DNA of 64,000 nucleotides from Halorussus ruber (GCF_004765785.1 NZ_SBIT01000002.1:310001-374000), one strand, 5' to 3'. Counted from the stretch's first letter, positions 32,542 to 41,250 are shown. Numbers and translations: made by a program. The notes: generated by a model not told the origin, from the sequence alone.

Positions 32542-34216
32542 TTCGGGTTCCGACCCTGATTCAGAACCCGCCAGCGACTCGGGAACAGGTGCCGACCCGG
32601 GACCGGACGCCGACCCGGGACCGGACGCCGACCCGGGACCGGTCGAGGCGGACGGCGAGACTCTGACGCCCGAGGACGTGGCGTCGGTCGCCCGAGAGGA
32701 CGCCCGGGTGGTCGTGCCGGAGTCGGCCCGCGAGAAGGTCCGGACCGCCCGCGAGCGAGTCGAGGAGGTCGTCGAGAGCGGCGAGGCCGTGTACGGGGTC
32801 AATACGGGCTTCGGCGAACTCGTGGACGAGCGCATCCCCCGCGAGGACATCGAACAGTTACAGCTGAATCTGGTCCGGAGCCACGCCGCCGGAGCGGGCC
32901 GGGAGTTAGACCGCGAGGAGGTCCGGGCGCTCCTGCTCGGGCGACTCAACGCGCTGGTCAAGGGCTACTCGGGAGTCCGCGAAATCGTCGTGGACCTCCT
33001 CGCGTCGATGCTCAACGAGGGCGTCCATCCAGTCGTGAAGTCGCGCGGCTCGCTCGGCGCGAGCGGGGACCTCGCGCCGCTGGCCCACCTCGCGCTGGTG
33101 CTGGTCGGCGAGGGCGAGGCCGAAGTCGAGACTGCGGACGGGACCGAACGATTGTCGGGCGACGAGGCCCTCTCGGCGGTCGGTCTCGAACCCCTCACCC
33201 TCCGGGCGAAAGAGGGCATCGCGCTCATCAACGGGACCCAGTTGTCGGTCGGACTGGCGGCCTTGGCGGTCGTGGACGCCGAGCGCGCGGTCCGCGCCGG
33301 AGACGTGGCCGGGGCGCTCACGACCGAGGTCACGATGGGGACCACCGCCTCCTGCGACCAGTCGATTGCGGCGGTCCGGCCCCACGAGGGCCACGCCGAG
33401 AGCGCACGCAACGTCAAGCGACTCACGGCCGAGTCAGAAATCGTCGAGTCCCACCGCAACTGCGACCGGGTGCAGGACGCCTACTCGATTCGGTGCCTGC
33501 CGCAGGTCCACGGCGCGGTCCGAGACGCGATTGGCCACCTCCGAGAGGCCGTGGAAGTCGAGTTGAACAGCGCGACCGACAACCCACTCATCTTCGACGC
33601 CGCGGACGCAGACGAGCGCGCTTCGGGGACCGAGAACGCCGCAGTCCTCTCGGGCGGTAACTTCCACGGCGACCCCCTCGCGCTTCCCCTCGACTACCTG
33701 ACGAACGCGATTACCGAGTTGGCGGCCATCTGCGAGCGCCGAGTCGATAGGATGCTGAATCCGAACGTGCAGGAATCCCACCTCCCGCCCTTCCTGACCG
33801 AGGGGAGCGGCCTGCGCTCGGGCTACATGATTGCCCAGTACACCGCGGCCGCGCTGGTCAACGAGAACCGGGCGACGGGGCGGCCCTCGATGGACAACAC
33901 GCCGGTCAGCGGGAATCAGGAGGACCACGTGAGCATGAGCGCCCAGTCGGCGTTCGACGCCCGCGCGGCGGTCGAGAACGCGACGACCGTGGTGGGTATC
34001 GAGTTGCTCTGCGGGGCGCAGGCCGCCGAGTTTATTCGGGAGGACCTCGACCACGGCGTCGGCACCGGCGCGGCGTATCAGGCGGTCCGTGACGTGGTTC
34101 CGCCGCTGGTCGAGGACAGGCCGATTCACGACGACATCGAGAGCGCCGACGCGCTGGTCTGGTCGGGACTGCTGGAGGAGCGAGTCGAGGAGGCCCTCGG
34201 CGAATCGCTGGTCTGA
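32534..34216 (+). CDS. hutH: Histidine ammonia-lyase
   Basis: Encodes 560 residues from GTG 32534. It deaminates histidine to urocanate, the entry step. The residues that cyclise to the MIO cofactor, A176-S177-G178, lie in GSLGASGDLAPLAH. The N-terminal 40 residues form an extra acidic DPGPDA repeat tail absent from typical enzymes of about 510 residues. The catalytic Tyr/Asn region (VYGVNTGFGEL) and SATDNPLIF are intact. It is last in the operon although it acts first. Next comes a convergent DoxX gene. Confidence 0.97.
   Translation: MTDSGSDPDSEPASDSGTGADPGPDADPGPDADPGPVEADGETLTPEDVASVAREDARVVVPESAREKVRTARERVEEVVESGEAVYGVNTGFGELVDERIPREDIEQLQLNLVRSHAAGAGRELDREEVRALLLGRLNALVKGYSGVREIVVDLLASMLNEGVHPVVKSRGSLGASGDLAPLAHLALVLVGEGEAEVETADGTERLSGDEALSAVGLEPLTLRAKEGIALINGTQLSVGLAALAVVDAERAVRAGDVAGALTTEVTMGTTASCDQSIAAVRPHEGHAESARNVKRLTAESEIVESHRNCDRVQDAYSIRCLPQVHGAVRDAIGHLREAVEVELNSATDNPLIFDAADADERASGTENAAVLSGGNFHGDPLALPLDYLTNAITELAAICERRVDRMLNPNVQESHLPPFLTEGSGLRSGYMIAQYTAAALVNENRATGRPSMDNTPVSGNQEDHVSMSAQSAFDARAAVENATTVVGIELLCGAQAAEFIREDLDHGVGTGAAYQAVRDVVPPLVEDRPIHDDIESADALVWSGLLEERVEEALGESLV
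32591..32642 (+). repeat. 18-bp tandem repeat in the hutH N-terminus
   Basis: GCCGACCCGGGACCGGAC repeats twice exactly and a third time for 16 of 18 bases, encoding ADPGPD units. The length is a multiple of three, so copy-number change would keep the frame. Confidence 0.9.
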
Positions 34217-34294
34217 GTCGATTTCGCGTCAGAATCAGCCGGTCGAATCACGTCGCCGAGGAGCTACTTCGGCGGGGAACCGGGGACGCACCCG

Positions 34295-34825
34295 TCACCC
34301 CATCAGGTACCGGAGCAACCCGTTCCGCTCGGCGAACTCCGTCTCCTCGAGGTACTGGTCGAGGCCGAGGATGCGGCCCGCGCCGAACGCCCCGAGGCCG
34401 AACAGGAGCATCGCGTAGACGACGTGGTCGTCGATGACGATGCCGTGGGCCAGCGGCAGGCTGGCCGTCCAGTAGAACAGCATCATCACTGCGCCCCAGA
34501 ACGCGCTCCAGCGGACGAACGCGCCCAGCAGGAGCGCGAGGCCGACCAGCGTCAGGCCCCACTGGTTGAGCGGGTCGATGAGCCAGAGCCAGTCGTTGGC
34601 CATCGTCGCCCAGACGCCGCCGAAGGGGTTGCCCTTCGGGATGGCGTGGAGCAGGAAGCCTCCGGCGGACCACTCGGGGTCCAGCACCTTCGTGATGCCA
34701 GCGTAGAACAGCGTCCAGCCCATCACGAGCCGGAGGCCGAACAGCGCGTAGCCGACCCACGTCTCGGAGTACCGGAAGTTGGTGCGGCGTCCGAACAGGT
34801 CTGCCTCGAGTTCACGGGTGGACAT
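34295..34825 (-). CDS. DoxX family membrane protein
   Basis: Encodes 176 residues with four hydrophobic spans. The pattern LFGLRLVMGWTLFYAGITKVLDPEW near the first span, followed later by LLLGAFVRWSAFWGAVMMLFYW, is typical of DoxX/DoxD-like proteins. DoxX relatives are linked to thiosulfate:quinone oxidoreductase in some archaea and to redox stress elsewhere; the haloarchaeal form has no settled role. It reads from ATG 34825, is convergent with hutH and divergent from the uspA gene. Confidence 0.88.
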   Translation of the reverse strand: MSTRELEADLFGRRTNFRYSETWVGYALFGLRLVMGWTLFYAGITKVLDPEWSAGGFLLHAIPKGNPFGGVWATMANDWLWLIDPLNQWGLTLVGLALLLGAFVRWSAFWGAVMMLFYWTASLPLAHGIVIDDHVVYAMLLFGLGAFGAGRILGLDQYLEETEFAERNGLLRYLMG

Positions 34826-34992
34826 TGGCGGTCACCTCACGTGTGATACTCGTGGCAGAAACCCCTTCAAAGCGGGAAGCGAGTCCCGAAGCGCGAAAAT
34901 CGGCCGGAAACGGAGCAAAAAGGGTTCCGGTCGTTTCGGGAGTCTGAGAGTCGGGAGGATGACTTATCGTGAAAGAATGCGAATATTCGGAC

Positions 34993-35397
34993 ATGTACCG
35001 AATCTTGGCCGCCATCGGCACCGACGAGGAGCGCGCGAGAGAACAAGCCCGAGCCATCGCGGACCTGCCCCGCAACGACGACGTAGCGGTCACGCTGTTC
35101 CACGACTTCGACGGCGACAACCCGGAGGGCGCGTCGGTCCATCAGGTCGCGGCGGTCCGCCGGGCCGCGGAACGCCTCGAAGACGAGGGCATCGAGGTCG
35201 ATTACGCCGAGGCGAGCGGGGACGCCGCGCGGGCCGTCCTCGAAACCGCCGACGACGTCGGGGCCGACCTCCTCTGTCTCGCGCCGCGCAAGCGGACGCC
35301 GACCGGCAAGGCGCTGTTCGGGAGCGTGACCCAGCAGGTCATTCTGGAGGGGGAACTGCCGGTTCTGGTCGTCGGCGCGGAGAACGCGGGCGAGTAG
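34993..35397 (+). CDS. Universal stress protein (UspA family)
   Basis: Encodes 134 residues from ATG 34993 (MYRILAAIGTDEERA). A GTG eight codons earlier is possible, but this start fits the family N-terminus. The alpha/beta fold shows LLCLAPRKRTPTGKALFGSVTQQVILEGELPVLVV. The usual ATP-binding pattern G-2x-G-9x-G(S/T) is only partly kept (TPTGKALFGSVTQ). Role in stress adaptation is assumed from the family. It is transcribed alone, with an AT-rich shared motif just downstream. Confidence 0.9.
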   Translation: MYRILAAIGTDEERAREQARAIADLPRNDDVAVTLFHDFDGDNPEGASVHQVAAVRRAAERLEDEGIEVDYAEASGDAARAVLETADDVGADLLCLAPRKRTPTGKALFGSVTQQVILEGELPVLVVGAENAGE

Positions 35398-35548
35398 TCA
35401 GCAACCCCTCTCGGAAACAAACACCATCAGTAAAGAAATGTAATTATTTCTGAAGCAATTGTTTTGTTGTCTTTACTGGTCGCGCTCACGGGACCGGTGG
35501 ATTCGTCGTCTGGCGCGCTCGCGGGACCGACGGGAGGCCGTCCTGCGC

Positions 35549-35938
35549 TCACACCGGCCCGGCCGACCACCGCGCTCGGCGGGTCGCCTCGTCGTCCGCC
35601 TCGGGCGGGTCGTTCTCGTCGTCGTTCGACGCGTTTCGCTTCTCGACGTTCGGCGGAGCGTCGTCCGCGGTCGATTGCGCCGATTCCGACGACTCGCCCG
35701 CGCTCGACGGTTCGCTCGCGTCCGACGCCGCCGCGGCGGCGTCGGACGCATCACCACCCGCCGCAGACGCGCGAAACAGACCGTGTTCCTCGCAGTCGTA
35801 CACGTCGCGGGCGACGTTCTCGCTCGTCCTCCCGCAGTCGGGGCACCGAGCTGTCGCCTCCTCGATTCGGGTGTCGGCATCCATCTCGCGGTAGACCTCG
35901 CGCCACCCCGCGCTGGGCGACTCGCGCTCGTCAACCAT
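35549..35938 (-). CDS. Small zinc-binding protein with disordered acidic tail
   Basis: Encodes 129 residues from ATG 35938. The N-terminal 65 residues hold a zinc ribbon-like site: CPDCG...YDCEEHG, giving three cysteines and a histidine. The remainder is a low-complexity Ala/Ser/Asp/Glu tail. The gene overlaps the 78-residue zinc gene upstream by eight bases, so the two are co-translated. The frame is open further upstream, but that part belongs to the preceding gene in another frame. Function unknown. Both genes follow the RPA operon in the same direction. Confidence 0.75.
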   Translation of the reverse strand: MVDERESPSAGWREVYREMDADTRIEEATARCPDCGRTSENVARDVYDCEEHGLFRASAAGGDASDAAAAASDASEPSSAGESSESAQSTADDAPPNVEKRNASNDDENDPPEADDEATRRARWSAGPV

Positions 35939-36167
35939 CCTCGACCTCTCTCGATTCGCTGTCGGAATCCGGCATCCCGGACTGCGAGGCGCGTCGCGCC
36001 TCGCCGCACCGGAAACACCCCTCGCGGAGTCGCGGGTCGGTCGATTCGAGGCCACATCGCTCGCATCGCCAGTAGCGGTGGTCTACGTCGCCGTCGCTGT
36101 CCCTGCCCTCGTGCGGTCCGGTGACGCTCCCGGTACTTTCTTGTGACCGTGACGTATTCGTGGACAT
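35931..36167 (-). CDS. Small zinc-ribbon protein
   Basis: Encodes 78 residues. A rubredoxin-like zinc site, WRCERCGLESTDPRLREGCFRCGEAR, occupies residues 33-58, with four cysteines in two CxxC pairs. Both ends are disordered and acidic. Such tiny zinc proteins are abundant in haloarchaea, and mostly of unknown role. It overlaps the next gene and follows the RPA-partner gene after 208 bases with no gene in between. Confidence 0.75.
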   Translation of the reverse strand: MSTNTSRSQESTGSVTGPHEGRDSDGDVDHRYWRCERCGLESTDPRLREGCFRCGEARRASQSGMPDSDSESREVEDG

Positions 36168-36375
36168 TGGGCTTGCTCGATTGTAGGCACGCCCAGCGTT
36201 CGGGTGCTGGTCCCACCCGGCGCATTTCGAAGCGCGGCCGCTGGGCTGTTCGGAGTACGATTCTCGCGGTATCTCGGTGGTCCCCTGTCTCTCGTCACCC
36301 CCGGTGAATCTCGTGCGTTCGCCCCCTCGAAAGTTGGCTGTAGGTCGATTCAGTTCGCTGAGAGCCGCGCGCAGG

Positions 36376-37029
36376 TCAGGCCTGCGGGCCGGGTTCGGCG
36401 TCGGCGGCCTCGGTCTGCTCTTCCTCGGTCGTTTCTTCTGGTTCGCTATCGCCGCTCGGCATGTCTTCGAGACTTTCGAGCGCCGAGATGACGAGTTCGC
36501 GGTAGGTGTCCAGCGGCCGGTCGTACTGCGACTCGACCATCCCGTCGTACTCGTCGGTCCCGGGGTCGAACGCCTCGATGCGGTCGAGGGTCTGCTCTGC
36601 GGTCTCGACCACCCAGCGGTCGCGGGTGTCGGCGTCCACCTGCGTGATGGATTCGGGCCGCACGGAGACGTTGACGTTGCCGTCGTCGGTTTCGTAGGTC
36701 CGGGGCTTGCCCGTAATCGCCACGTAGGCGGGCGGTTCCAGTTCCCGAAGCATGCTGGCGGCCTCGGGCTGGTACTGGCCCGCGTAGACGAAGAACGGGT
36801 CGCCGTTCGGGTCCACGACGCGGCCCTGCCAGTACTCGCTGTCCTCGCCCACGTCCTCGGTCTCGGTCAGCGTGCCGACGATGAAGATTCGGTTCGCTCG
36901 CTCGCCGGTCGGCAGCAGGGCGTACAGCGGTGCGCGCTCTTCGTCCGATTCCTTGAACGTGTGGGTCGCGTCGTTGAACTCGCCGGCGAACACGCGGCGG
37001 GCGACCTCTCGGGTAGGTGTTCCAGACAT
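36376..37029 (-). CDS. RPA-associated OB-fold protein
   Basis: Encodes 217 residues. It opens TPTREVARRVFAGEFNDATHTF and has an OB-fold core (RIFIVGTLTETEDVG...YAGQYQPEAASMLREL...YVAITGKPRTY). That matches the protein encoded next to RPA in haloarchaea and shown there to work with it in single-strand DNA binding and repair. The acidic C-terminus ends in a Glu-rich tail. The gene begins one base after the RPA stop, so they form one operon. Confidence 0.9.
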   Translation of the reverse strand: MSGTPTREVARRVFAGEFNDATHTFKESDEERAPLYALLPTGERANRIFIVGTLTETEDVGEDSEYWQGRVVDPNGDPFFVYAGQYQPEAASMLRELEPPAYVAITGKPRTYETDDGNVNVSVRPESITQVDADTRDRWVVETAEQTLDRIEAFDPGTDEYDGMVESQYDRPLDTYRELVISALESLEDMPSGDSEPEETTEEEQTEAADAEPGPQA

Positions 37030-37030
37030 T

Positions 37031-37969
37031 TCACATCGACCTCGCTTTGATCAGCACTTCCTCGGCGTCTGTCGGCCCGGCGAGCCTCTCCATCTCGTTG
37101 ACGAGGAGATACCGGCCCATCGTCGGCCCGGCCACGCGGTAGTACAGACCGAGGGTCTGCTCTCGCATCTCTTCGGCGACGACGGTCGTGTCGAGCGCGT
37201 CCATCGCCATGTCCTGTGCTTCCTGCAGGCCGATGCCGGTCAGCTCCTCGGTGGCTTCCTTGTCGAAGATGACCTTGTGGACCTCGGTGCCGTCGTCGAT
37301 GACACCTTTGATTCGGAGGTCGAACTCGCCTTCGACTTCGCCGTGTTCGGAACACCGCCCGTTCTGGAGGACGCGCGTGCAGTCGTCCTCGGGACAGCGC
37401 TTGATGAGTCCGGACCCGCTCTGGATGTCCACCAGCGCGCCTTCGACCTCGGCCGAGTCGTCGCCGACCTCGATGTCTTCCTCGACCTCCTCGATGGTGG
37501 TCGTGCGGTTGAGCTTCACCGAGTAATCGCCCTGATACTCGTCGGAGACGAGGTTTCCGAATCGGTAGACCGCGCCCTCCTCTAACGCCGGGAGGTCGGA
37601 GTCGGCCCACTTGGTGAACTTGATGGTGCCCGTTTCGTCGCCGAGCAGTCCGACCTGTCCGACCGCGTCGCTCCGGGGCTCCCAGAGGTCGACGACTTTG
37701 GCCGTGAGGCCGAGCCACTGCTCGTCCTCGGTCACGTCCTCGACGTTGACCTGCTCGGTGCCGCCACCGCCACCGCTCCGGATGTCGTCGCGCTCCAACC
37801 CCGCTTCGTCGAGGTAGTGGCTGACGACGCTCCGGCGTGCCTCTTCGAGGGGCACTCGATACTCGTTGACCAAGTTGTCGAGGCGCTCCTCGACGTCGTC
37901 GGTCGTCAGGTCTAGATGCTCGGAGAACTGTTCGCGTATCTCTTCGGCGTGCTGGCGCACATCGCTCAT
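37031..37969 (-). CDS. Replication protein A (single-stranded DNA-binding protein)
   Basis: Encodes 312 residues. After a helical N-terminus come two OB folds (about 75-160, LTAKVVDLWEPRSDAVGQVGLLGDETGTIKFTKW; and about 168-270) with a zinc-type insertion RCPEDDCTRVLQNGRCSEHG (C-x4-C-x7-C-x2-H). RPA coats single-stranded DNA in replication and repair. It is the first gene of the RPA/RPA-partner operon. TTTTTATA on the minus strand at 38030-38037 is the promoter, about 60 bases before the ATG. Confidence 0.94.
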   Translation of the reverse strand: MSDVRQHAEEIREQFSEHLDLTTDDVEERLDNLVNEYRVPLEEARRSVVSHYLDEAGLERDDIRSGGGGGTEQVNVEDVTEDEQWLGLTAKVVDLWEPRSDAVGQVGLLGDETGTIKFTKWADSDLPALEEGAVYRFGNLVSDEYQGDYSVKLNRTTTIEEVEEDIEVGDDSAEVEGALVDIQSGSGLIKRCPEDDCTRVLQNGRCSEHGEVEGEFDLRIKGVIDDGTEVHKVIFDKEATEELTGIGLQEAQDMAMDALDTTVVAEEMREQTLGLYYRVAGPTMGRYLLVNEMERLAGPTDAEEVLIKARSM

Positions 37970-38029
37970 GGTGTATCCGTCTCCGCGTCGTTTTCTTCGG
38001 GAGACATGCGACTGGTTTGTGCGCTATGG

Positions 38030-38037
38030 TATAAAAA
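38030..38037 (-). promoter_or_regulatory. TATA box of the RPA operon
   Basis: The minus strand reads CTTTTTATACC between the end of the LysE-type gene and RPA, leaving a leader of roughly 35 bases. Confidence 0.6.
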
Positions 38038-38097
38038 GCTACGCAACCGGAGTGAAAGTGAAACTGAAGCTATCAGAGCCGCTCAAGCCCTTTTTCC

Positions 38098-38772
38098 TCA
38101 CCGCGTTTCCAGCGCGAGCGCCGCCCCGAGGCCGACCAGCACCGACCCCGACACCCACCGCAGGCCGTCGGCGAGTCGCGGCCGAGTACGGAAGGCCGAC
38201 CGGACTCCGGCCGAGAGGAGGCCCACGACCCCGAGATAGCACGCGGTCAGCACCGCGTAGGTCCCCCCGAGCGCCAGCATCTCGACGGTTGAGGCGGTTG
38301 TTCCGGTCCCACCCCCTGCCCCACCGCCCGCGCCGACGAACTGCGGGAGGAAGGCGAGGAAGAAGAGGGCGACTTTGGGATTGAGGACGTTGACGGTTAC
38401 TCCTCGGAGGTAGCCCCCGCGGAGGTCCGCGTCGGAAGCGTCGCCCGAGGAGGACGCCGTGTCGGGAAAATCGAAGTCGTCTCCTCGCCAGAGCGTCTTC
38501 GCGCCGAGATACAGGAGGTAGGCCGCGCCAGCGTACTTGACCGCCGCGTAGGCCAGCGCCGAGGTGCGCAGGAGCGCGGCCAACCCGAGCGTCGCCGCGA
38601 GCGTGTGGACCAGAACCCCAGTGCTGACCCCGAGCGCGGAGGCCACGCCCTCGCGTTTGCCCGCCGAGACGCCCTGCGTGAGGACGAAGACGGTGTCCGG
38701 ACCGGGCGTGAGGACGAGCGCCATCGCGGCCGTGACGAACAGGAGATAGGTCTGGAAATCGATTCCCAGCAT
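38098..38772 (-). CDS. LysE/RhtB family amino-acid exporter
   Basis: Encodes 224 residues with about six membrane spans. The N-terminus FVTAAMALVLTPGPDTVFVLTQGVSAGKREGVASALGVSTG is the conserved LysE/RhtB signature, and NPKVALFFLAFLPQFV follows. Members export amino acids such as lysine, threonine or homoserine; the substrate here is unknown. A glycine-rich loop interrupts the region after LPQFV. The start is ATG 38772. It lies upstream of RPA in the same direction, but a separate promoter serves RPA. Confidence 0.92.
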   Translation of the reverse strand: MLGIDFQTYLLFVTAAMALVLTPGPDTVFVLTQGVSAGKREGVASALGVSTGVLVHTLAATLGLAALLRTSALAYAAVKYAGAAYLLYLGAKTLWRGDDFDFPDTASSSGDASDADLRGGYLRGVTVNVLNPKVALFFLAFLPQFVGAGGGAGGGTGTTASTVEMLALGGTYAVLTACYLGVVGLLSAGVRSAFRTRPRLADGLRWVSGSVLVGLGAALALETR

Positions 38773-38883
38773 TTGGTGACTCGGCTATCGGTCGTAGTCC
38801 GAATAAGCGTGGCGTTCGCCGAAATTCGACGCAAGTATTTATTTCCCTGAAGTTTTTGTACCAGAACGGGACGAACACCGACC

Positions 38884-39120
38884 ATGGCAACCGACGATAT
38901 TCCCAACCAGTCGAGGGTCGGCGACGACTACTCCGTTAGACTCCCCGCGCGAGTCCGCGAGGAGTTAGACGTGAGTCCCGGCGACAGAATCGAGTGGCGC
39001 GTCACCGACGACGGCGAACTCGCTGTCGAAGTGGTCGAACAGGAGTACGGCGTCTTCGACGACGCGGAGACGGTTTCGCTGGGCGGTGCCGCAGACGACC
39101 ACGACTGCATGGGACTGTAG
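38884..39120 (+). CDS. AbrB/SpoVT-type antitoxin
   Basis: Encodes 78 residues. The swapped-hairpin AbrB motif is clear at residues 10-50: VGDDYSVRLPARVREELDVSPGDRIEWRVTDDGELAVEVV. The C-terminal 28 residues are acidic and probably bind the toxin. The PIN-domain gene starts six bases after its stop, the classic VapBC-like order of antitoxin then toxin. Such antitoxins repress their own operon by binding promoter repeats; no clear operator was recognised. Confidence 0.92.
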   Translation: MATDDIPNQSRVGDDYSVRLPARVREELDVSPGDRIEWRVTDDGELAVEVVEQEYGVFDDAETVSLGGAADDHDCMGL

Positions 39121-39125
39121 TTCCG

Positions 39126-39557
39126 ATGGCGACCGCCGTTCTCGACTCGAACGTTCTGATAGCGTCGCGTGACGGAGACGACGAGAGATGCGAGTTAAGC
39201 CGGACGATTATTCAGAAAATCGACCACGGGGAACTTCCGGAGGTTCGAGTCGTCAGCTACGTCGTCGTAGAGACGTTGAACCTGCTCCACAGTCGACATT
39301 CTCATCGATTAGCCCTCGACACCTACGACAGACTGAATCAGAGTGCAGGCTTTCGGATAGAGCACATAACAGAGAGCGACTTCAAGAAAGGGACAGAGCT
39401 GTTTCACAGATATAGTGGCCTCTCGTTCGTGGATGCGGTCCTCGTGGCGTACATGAGACGAGAAGGGATTACGTATCTCTACAGCTTCGACAGCGACTTC
39501 GACGCGCTCGATTCCGTCACGCGCCTCCAGACCGACGCGAACCCCTTCGGCCCGTAA
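39126..39557 (+). CDS. PIN-domain toxin (VapC-like)
   Basis: Encodes 143 residues. PIN acidic residues appear in order: D7 in AVLDSNVLIA, E48 in VVVETLNLL, D100 in LSFVDAVLVAYMRR and D120 in LYSFDSDFDAL. PIN toxins are magnesium-dependent ribonucleases that cut tRNA or rRNA. The gene pairs with the AbrB-type antitoxin just upstream. It contains more AT-rich codons than its neighbours, as usual for mobile toxin genes. A perfect hairpin follows the stop. Confidence 0.92.
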   Translation: MATAVLDSNVLIASRDGDDERCELSRTIIQKIDHGELPEVRVVSYVVVETLNLLHSRHSHRLALDTYDRLNQSAGFRIEHITESDFKKGTELFHRYSGLSFVDAVLVAYMRREGITYLYSFDSDFDALDSVTRLQTDANPFGP

Positions 39558-39562
39558 CGAGA

Positions 39563-39592
39563 GCGATTTCGCTCGCCAGCGAGCGAAATCGC
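39563..39592 (+). terminator. Perfect 14-bp hairpin after the AbrB-PIN pair
   Basis: GCGATTTCGCTCGC and GCGAGCGAAATCGC form a flawless stem with a two-base loop, six bases after the toxin stop. It may be a terminator or transcript-stabilising structure. Confidence 0.6.
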
Positions 39593-39630
39593 CTACACGA
39601 CTATCCCTCTCGACCACAAAAGAGAGAGCG

Positions 39631-39900
39631 ATGGTCTTCGGACCGCCGTCCCCGGAAGACGAGGAGGCCGACCGGAACCTCGGTCGGGCGCTCCGAGAGG
39701 GACGGACAGAGACGCTCCGGGCGTTCGCCGTGCTGGCCGTCCTGCTTCAGGCGGCCGTGCTGGCGGTCGGGGTCGGTGGCATGCTCGTCTGGTTCCGCGG
39801 CCAGCGACTGGTCGGCGGCGCGCTGGTCGTCGCCGGACTCCTCGGGTTCGGCGTCGTCATCGCGGTCTACCGGCGGTTCCAGCGTCGGACCGCGACTTGA
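39631..39900 (+). CDS. Small membrane protein with two spans
   Basis: Encodes 89 residues. An acidic, charged N-terminus (PSPEDEEADRNLGRALREGR) precedes two hydrophobic segments (about 29-52, AFAVLAVLLQAAVLAVGVGGMLVW; and 58-78, LVGGALVVAGLLGFGVVIAVY). A basic end, RRFQRRT, follows, suggesting both termini are cytoplasmic. No known function. It is transcribed with the next gene 40 bases downstream. Confidence 0.78.
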   Translation: MVFGPPSPEDEEADRNLGRALREGRTETLRAFAVLAVLLQAAVLAVGVGGMLVWFRGQRLVGGALVVAGLLGFGVVIAVYRRFQRRTAT

Positions 39901-39940
39901 CGAACAAACCTATCTTTCCCCGACTCGAACACCCTGTCAA

Positions 39941-40219
39941 ATGGACGACCGCCTGAAGAGTTTCCTCCGGTCGAAGATTCGGTCCGCGGGGCGACAGTAC
40001 GCCGACGCCAAGCGGGCCTACGACAACGCCCGGAAGGCCGCGCTGGCGGACCTCCCGCAGGACGAGGAGGGCAAGGCCAGAATCGTCTGTCGCCGGTACG
40101 CCGAGCGCCGGGCCGTCGAGTTGGACACCGAGGCCCGCCCGGCCTGCTTCGACCCGGAGCATCCCGACTGCGAGGGGTGCGTGAGAGACGTGCGCGACGG
40201 TCGAATCGAGACGTGGTAG
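39941..40219 (+). CDS. Conserved cysteine-containing haloarchaeal protein
   Basis: Encodes 92 residues from ATG 39941. A basic helical N-terminus (DDRLKSFLRSKIRSAGRQYADAKRAYDNARKAALADLP) leads to a C-terminal half with C50, C69, C76 and C79 (IVCRRYAERR...RPACFDPEHPDCEGCVRDVRDGRIETW). That arrangement can hold a metal. The pattern is familiar from haloarchaea, but its role is not known to me. It ends two bases before the guanylyltransferase start, so the two are an operon. Confidence 0.82.
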   Translation: MDDRLKSFLRSKIRSAGRQYADAKRAYDNARKAALADLPQDEEGKARIVCRRYAERRAVELDTEARPACFDPEHPDCEGCVRDVRDGRIETW

Positions 40220-40221
40220 AG

Positions 40222-41250
40222 ATGTCAGAGATTCCGGAGACCGACCGTCCGGTGGTCGCGCTGGTGATGGCCGGCGGGACCGGAACGCGCCTCTACCCCG
40301 CGAGCAGGTCCGACCGGCCCAAGCAGTTCCGCTCGCTCGGAACCGGGAGCGCCGACTCGCTCCTCGCCCAGACCGTCTCGCGAGTGCACTTCGCCGACGA
40401 AATCTACGTCTCGACCGCCGAATCTCACGCCGGCCGAGTGCGCGAGGAGGTCCCCGAGGCGGGCGTCCTCGCGGAACCCGAGGCCAAGGACACCGGCCCG
40501 GCGCTGGTCTACGCGGCTCACCGAATCCAGAAACAGGTCGGCGAGTGCGTCCTGCTCTGCGTTCCGAGCGACCACCTGATAGCGGGCGATTTCGAGTCGG
40601 TCGCCCGCCGCGCGGTCCGCGGTGCAGTCGAAACGCGGGGGTTGGTCGCGTTCGGCGTCGAGCCGACTCGACCCGCGACGGGATACGGCTACATCCAGCC
40701 GGGCGACCCGCGGGACGAGTGGGCCGAAATCGAGCGGTTCCGAGAGAAGCCCGACGAGGAGACCGCGCGCCGGTTCGTGGAGGACGGTTTCTACTGGAAC
40801 GCGGGACTGTTCGCGTGGACGCCGGAGGCCCTGCTTCGGGAGGCCAGCAACTCGCCGCTCTCTCCTCTCGTGGACGCGCTGGAGGAGGGGAATCCCGAGC
40901 GCGGATTCCGGCAAGTAGAGTCGGTCAGCATCGACTACGCGGTCATGGAGCGGACCGACGACGCCTACGTCGTGCCCGCGGACTTCGAGTGGGACGACTT
41001 GGGCGCGTGGGACGCAATCGAGCGCGTGGTCGAGACCGACGAGGAGGGGAACGCGATGTTGGGCGAGGGGCTGGCCATCGACGCCGCGGAGAACGTGATT
41101 GCCAGCGATGGAGAGAACCACGTCAGCGCAGTCGGCGTCGAGGGATTGGTCGTCGCGGCTTACGGCGACCGGGTGCTGGTCGCGCCGAAAGGCGAGGCCC
41201 AGCGAGTGCGCGAAGTCGTGGCCGAACTCCGGGAGCAGGGGCGGTTTTGA
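40222..41250 (+). CDS. Mannose-1-phosphate guanylyltransferase-type sugar nucleotidyltransferase
   Basis: Encodes 342 residues. The pyrophosphorylase signature MAGGTGTRLYPASRSDRPKQF is followed by AEPEAKDTGPALVYAA, the metal site PSDHLIAG, GYGYIQPG, FREKPDEETA and YWNAGLFAW, all as in GDP-mannose pyrophosphorylases. It would make GDP-mannose from mannose-1-phosphate and GTP, feeding protein glycosylation or polysaccharide synthesis. The fused isomerase domain of the bacterial two-domain enzyme is absent. Starts ATG 40222. Confidence 0.92.
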   Translation: MSEIPETDRPVVALVMAGGTGTRLYPASRSDRPKQFRSLGTGSADSLLAQTVSRVHFADEIYVSTAESHAGRVREEVPEAGVLAEPEAKDTGPALVYAAHRIQKQVGECVLLCVPSDHLIAGDFESVARRAVRGAVETRGLVAFGVEPTRPATGYGYIQPGDPRDEWAEIERFREKPDEETARRFVEDGFYWNAGLFAWTPEALLREASNSPLSPLVDALEEGNPERGFRQVESVSIDYAVMERTDDAYVVPADFEWDDLGAWDAIERVVETDEEGNAMLGEGLAIDAAENVIASDGENHVSAVGVEGLVVAAYGDRVLVAPKGEAQRVREVVAELREQGRF

